Origin: Deltaproteobacteria bacterium
GTDB taxonomy: Bacteria > Desulfobacterota > SM23-61
Direction of reading: 5' to 3'
NCBI GenBank assembly: GCA_029857975.1
Contig: JAOUFX010000088.1
Span: 1-8,485 of the forward strand
DNA: 8,485 nt
Positions 6,306 to 8,485 of the stretch are shown piece by piece. The notes beneath the pieces were generated by a model, which made no database searches, was not told where the DNA came from, and saw only the letters and a list, made by a program, of their open reading frames with translations. Numbering within the stretch: the first letter of the stretch is position 1; every line of letters begins with the position of its first letter. Made by a program: the position numbers and the translations under genes.

Positions 6306-6773
6306 ATGGAGAGAATGCTTATTATTTACCACAGCCAGCAGTTTGGGAACACAAAGGCGCTTGCCGAAGCTCTTGCAGAAGGTGTTCGGCAAGCCGGCGC
6401 AGAAGTTGAGCTTATTAACACGAACGAACAACGGGTAACCCTAGATAAATTCTTGGCTGCCGATGCAGTTGGACTTGGTACCCCTGATTATTTTTCCTAC
6501 CTCGCAGGCACGATCAAGACCTTTTTCGATGATCTGTATTTGTGGGACCAGGCAGGTAAACCTGTTAAGGGAAAACCGGCTGCGCTTTTCTTTTCACACG
6601 GAGGTGGCGGGAAAGTGAGGCAACCTTTCGAATCCTTGGCTCGTCGTTTCTTCCAGCAAGTGGGCGAGACGGTCGAGGCCCAGCGTCCCGTCAGCAACGA
6701 GGCCAGAAAAAAGTGTCTCGCGATTGGCAAAGAACTTGTGCGGGAATCGGACAAAAGGGCCTCCAAGAAATAA
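6306..6773 (+). CDS. Flavodoxin-family (WrbA-like fold) FMN protein
   Basis: This is a 155-residue flavodoxin-fold protein. LIIYHSQQFGNTK (5-17) is the FMN phosphate-binding loop with the S/TxxGNT pattern. GTPDYFSYLAGTIKTFFD (58-75) matches the isoalloxazine-contacting loop of WrbA/NAD(P)H:quinone-oxidoreductase-like flavodoxins. FFSHGGGG (95-102) is the third FMN-side loop. The start at 6306 is chosen because GGAGGT at 6294-6299, inside the last codons and stop of the PEBP gene, is spaced 6 nt from it; an in-frame ATG at 6291 would overlap that site. Such proteins shuttle electrons or reduce quinones in the cytoplasm. The tight link to a secreted PEBP protein is not explained by known function. 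The C-terminal residues are Lys/Arg-rich. Confidence 0.85.
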   Translation: MERMLIIYHSQQFGNTKALAEALAEGVRQAGAEVELINTNEQRVTLDKFLAADAVGLGTPDYFSYLAGTIKTFFDDLYLWDQAGKPVKGKPAALFFSHGGGGKVRQPFESLARRFFQQVGETVEAQRPVSNEARKKCLAIGKELVRESDKRASKK

Positions 6774-6862
6774 ATCTTCTCGGCTTTGGCAAAAATTTTC
6801 TCTTACTTTTATCGGCTCGCAAAAGAGGGGGTAGCAGCAAGGAAAGGAGGGGTCAGGAGGGG

Positions 6863-6880
6863 AATGGCTGTGCCATTTTA
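6863..6880 (+). terminator. Possible intrinsic terminator after the flavodoxin gene
   Basis: AATGGC, the loop TGT, then GCCATT form a 6-bp perfect stem. It is followed by only two further T residues and an A, so the T-tract is short. The stem is small, but it sits about 90 nt past the stop codon of the PEBP-flavodoxin operon, and no other candidate is visible before the repeat begins. Confidence 0.4.
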
Positions 6881-7259
6881 TGCACATTTCAACCCCAAAT
6901 TATTAGTTTCCAGCATTATCTCCAAATGATGACTTGTAGGTGAAGTTAGTAGCCAAGGATTGGTCATAGGCGTTTACTATTCCTTTTATGACTGGCCTTA
7001 ATCGGCAATGAACTCGACCAAACTAACATTTTGTTTTCAAACGGATTCTTCATCAACCTTCTGAGGTTCTGCAGAAACAAAAGGCGGGAATGACCTTGCT
7101 TCTTATCACACCCTTTTCCACATGATTTTGCCTTGTGAGAAGATACATTTTTCCACAGAATACTGGAAGAAATGGTTACTCTGATTTCAAGGCAAGTAGG
7201 CTAATAGGCTCATGGACCAGGCGGGAGAATGCGAGGATTGTTGGTTGAAATCTTCCGCC

Positions 7260-7271
7260 TGCCGTACGGCA
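7260..7271. promoter_or_regulatory. Perfect 12-bp palindrome in repeat copy B, candidate operator or hairpin
   Basis: TGCCGTACGGCA is fully self-complementary. The equivalent in copy A (346-357) keeps the symmetry through a compensatory central pair and a wobble-type change. The 8-bp palindrome CAAGCTTG follows directly, as in copy A. It lies about 190 nt before the HTH-like gene. Binding by that product is a guess. Confidence 0.45.
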
Positions 7272-7462
7272 AGCTTGGGATGGAAATCGGTTGGGTGCTT
7301 GACAAAGAGAGAGTATTTCAAGACTTTCATCCCGAAATATGCAAGTTGACAATCTTGGCACAATGGTGAAGATTCCTCTTGCAAATCGTCATCAATATGC
7401 TAAATAGTCTATGTCACTCGGACAACACCCTACCGATGGAGGGAGAGCCGGAGGAGGTGAAA

Positions 7463-7765
7463 ATGCCTAAAAAAGGATCCAAGCCCCCTTACAAACCGAA
7501 AATAGAATACCGGTATACGCTAAAAGACGTCGCCGAAGCTGCAGGAATGACGAGAAATGCTTTAAACGTAGCAAAGGTCCGGGGTAAGGTAGATCCTGGA
7601 AATTTTAGGAACATGGTAAGTTTCCTAATCAGGGCCATCATCGAGAGACATCTCAGAGGAAATCTTTTTGCCCATGCGGTGGGGGTTAAGAGTAGAGTTA
7701 AAAAAGGGAGGAGGGAAAATCAGGTCTCACGCAAGAAAGCCAAAAAGGCTGCTGGCCGCAAATAA
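7463..7765 (+). CDS. Small HTH-like protein with basic C-terminal tail (copy B)
   Basis: This is a 100-residue paralogue of the product of 548-844, of unknown family. The frame is open from 7379, but AGGAGG at 7452-7457 with a 5-nt spacer, and the start matching that of copy A, select ATG 7463. Residues 19-39, around KDVAEAAGMTRNALN, give the HTH-like pattern. The first 19 residues are identical to copy A, and most changes up to residue 69 are conservative (Val/Leu, Ile/Val, Lys/Arg). The tail (74-100) is Lys/Arg-rich and two residues longer, with gapped alignment to copy A. This pattern of a conserved domain and a drifting basic tail suggests that only the charge of the tail matters. A nucleic-acid-binding role is inferred. 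Confidence 0.75.
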   Translation: MPKKGSKPPYKPKIEYRYTLKDVAEAAGMTRNALNVAKVRGKVDPGNFRNMVSFLIRAIIERHLRGNLFAHAVGVKSRVKKGRRENQVSRKKAKKAAGRK

Positions 7766-8005
7766 GGGGTACTTCCTGAAAGGGATACTTGACCCGCCCT
7801 GCCAAAAGGTGTAACTTTCAACTCATGATTGATGAAAAATGGGTATTTTTAGCTGGAGGAAAAACGACTGGTGGAGAGTAATTAGCGCTGTGCCCGACCT
7901 GGGCGTAGCTTTGCAACGTTCGGATGTTCCCCAAAGCTGGACCGAGAAACGATAATAAGAGATAAATAGCCATCACTTGGCACAAACCACCAAGGCGGAG
8001 TAAAA

Positions 8006-8485
8006 ATGATTAAAACGAGATTGAACGAATTATTGGGGATCAAACATCCCATCATCCAAGCCGGTATGGGCCCGTTCAGCAACAACAACCTTTGTGTGGC
8101 TGCGGCCAATGCGGGCGTACTTGGGCTGCTTTCTACCAGCGGTCTATTCCACAAGGATGATCAGCCCTGGGTTTACAACGCTTTTGTAGACAGTGGCGAG
8201 GCGAACCGGGATGACGATATGGCCACGGCGCTGGCAAAGGTGTTGAAGCGGACCTATCGCCTTGTCAAGGACAAGGGCGGTGTCTTCGGGATCAACGTCA
8301 TGGTATCTGCGGAACTCAAGCAGCATTCGGCCGTCATGATTGATACGGCCATCAAGGTCCAAGAAGAGAATCCCGACATTAAGAACCATTTCAAAGTGAT
8401 CTTCACTTCTGCCGGCGATCCCGTAGGCTGGAGGGACAAGATCAAGGGCGCCGGGTTCACTTGGATCCACGTCGTCCCCTCCGTC
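8006..8485 (+). CDS. Nitronate monooxygenase / 2-nitropropane dioxygenase family protein, 5' part
   Basis: The first 160 codons of a gene run off the window's right edge with no stop. The start has GGAG at 7997-8000, 5 nt before ATG. The protein is a TIM-barrel FMN enzyme of the NPD family. MIKTRLNELLGIKHPIIQAGM (1-21) is the family's opening strand. Around 34-46 the stretch ANAGVLGLLSTSG is the usual second strand, and FGINVMV (95-101) is the third. VIFTSAGDP (131-139) matches the strand with the I...SAG.P pattern, near the flavin site. Between the second and third strands there is a rather long, charged segment (about 47-92). Members oxidise nitronates or act as enoyl-type reductases; the catalytic His region lies beyond the window. 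The gene is separated from the HTH copy B by 240 nt and looks independent. Confidence 0.85.
   Translation, partial: MIKTRLNELLGIKHPIIQAGMGPFSNNNLCVAAANAGVLGLLSTSGLFHKDDQPWVYNAFVDSGEANRDDDMATALAKVLKRTYRLVKDKGGVFGINVMVSAELKQHSAVMIDTAIKVQEENPDIKNHFKVIFTSAGDPVGWRDKIKGAGFTWIHVVPSV

Larger units (their letters stand above)
6936..7780 (+). repeat. Long divergent direct repeat, copy B (non-coding leader plus HTH gene)
   Basis: This is the second copy of the unit at 22-859, in the same orientation, with about 6.1 kb between the copies. The non-coding part (6936-7462) keeps the inverted pair GATTTCAA (7183-7190) / TTGAAATC (7245-7252) at exactly the same 54-nt spacing as copy A. It also keeps a perfect 12-bp palindrome at 7260-7271 and TTGACA at 7346-7351. 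A 65-codon minus-strand frame at 7384-7187 is open in both copies, but the 25 base differences there change 15 residues, several drastically, so I do not treat it as a gene. Near-equal length despite substantial divergence suggests constraint on the non-coding part. Confidence 0.85.

Noticed and set aside
7348..7392. Possible sigma-54 promoter (GGCAC ... TGC) upstream of the copy B HTH gene
   Set aside because: The gap between the GG and GC elements is far larger than the fixed sigma-54 spacing, and the GGCAC half is not kept in copy A.
7789..7817. TTGACC-17 nt-TAACTT as a promoter for the nitronate monooxygenase-type gene
   Set aside because: The -10 element matches at only three positions and the implied leader is about 180 nt, so the support is too weak to list as a feature.
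7835..7850. AAAAAT-GGGT-ATTTTT inverted repeat after the copy B HTH gene as a terminator
   Set aside because: The stem is made only of A:T pairs and would be unstable. It may be chance in an AT-rich spacer.

Overview
The window looks like a chromosomal stretch of an anaerobic, moderately GC-rich Gram-negative bacterium, plausibly of the Desulfobacterota or a related deltaproteobacterial lineage. The reasons are a periplasmic ABC solute-binding protein with a plain signal peptide, two adjacent oxygen-sensitive radical SAM enzymes, a flavodoxin-fold protein, and an IS91-type transposase remnant. The taxonomic guess is inference from gene content only.

Layout, left to right: (1) 22-859, first copy of a long divergent repeat, made of about 525 nt of non-coding sequence followed by a small HTH-like basic protein gene. 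(2) 1130-2638 (+), an orphan family-5 (peptide/nickel-type) substrate-binding protein. (3) 2639-3352, a gene-poor stretch holding the C-terminal remnant of an IS91-family transposase, itself interrupted in frame by a small REP-like palindrome, then about 440 nt I cannot assign. (4) 5484-3353 (-), two consecutive radical SAM genes: an uncharacterised PflA-like enzyme with an extra Cys cluster, then an AmrS-type enzyme. They are probably one operon, driven by a near-consensus sigma-70 promoter that would give a leaderless mRNA. (5) 5753-6773 (+), a divergent tightly packed pair: a secreted PEBP/YbhB-like protein (TTG start) and a flavodoxin-family protein whose Shine-Dalgarno lies in the end of the PEBP gene. 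(6) 6936-7780, second copy of the repeat in the same orientation, with a paralogous HTH-like gene. (7) 8006-8485 (+), the start of a nitronate monooxygenase (2-nitropropane dioxygenase) family gene that runs off the window.

The most unusual element is the duplicated unit. Both copies keep a collinear non-coding region of 526 and 527 nt, a 12-bp palindrome with changes that preserve its symmetry, an 8-bp inverted pair at identical 54-nt spacing, and a small protein whose N-terminal 69 residues are under apparent purifying selection while its basic tail drifts. This fits a self-contained dispersed element or a regulator with a long structured leader or operator. I do not recognise it as a named system. 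The metabolic genes between the copies do not form one obvious pathway.
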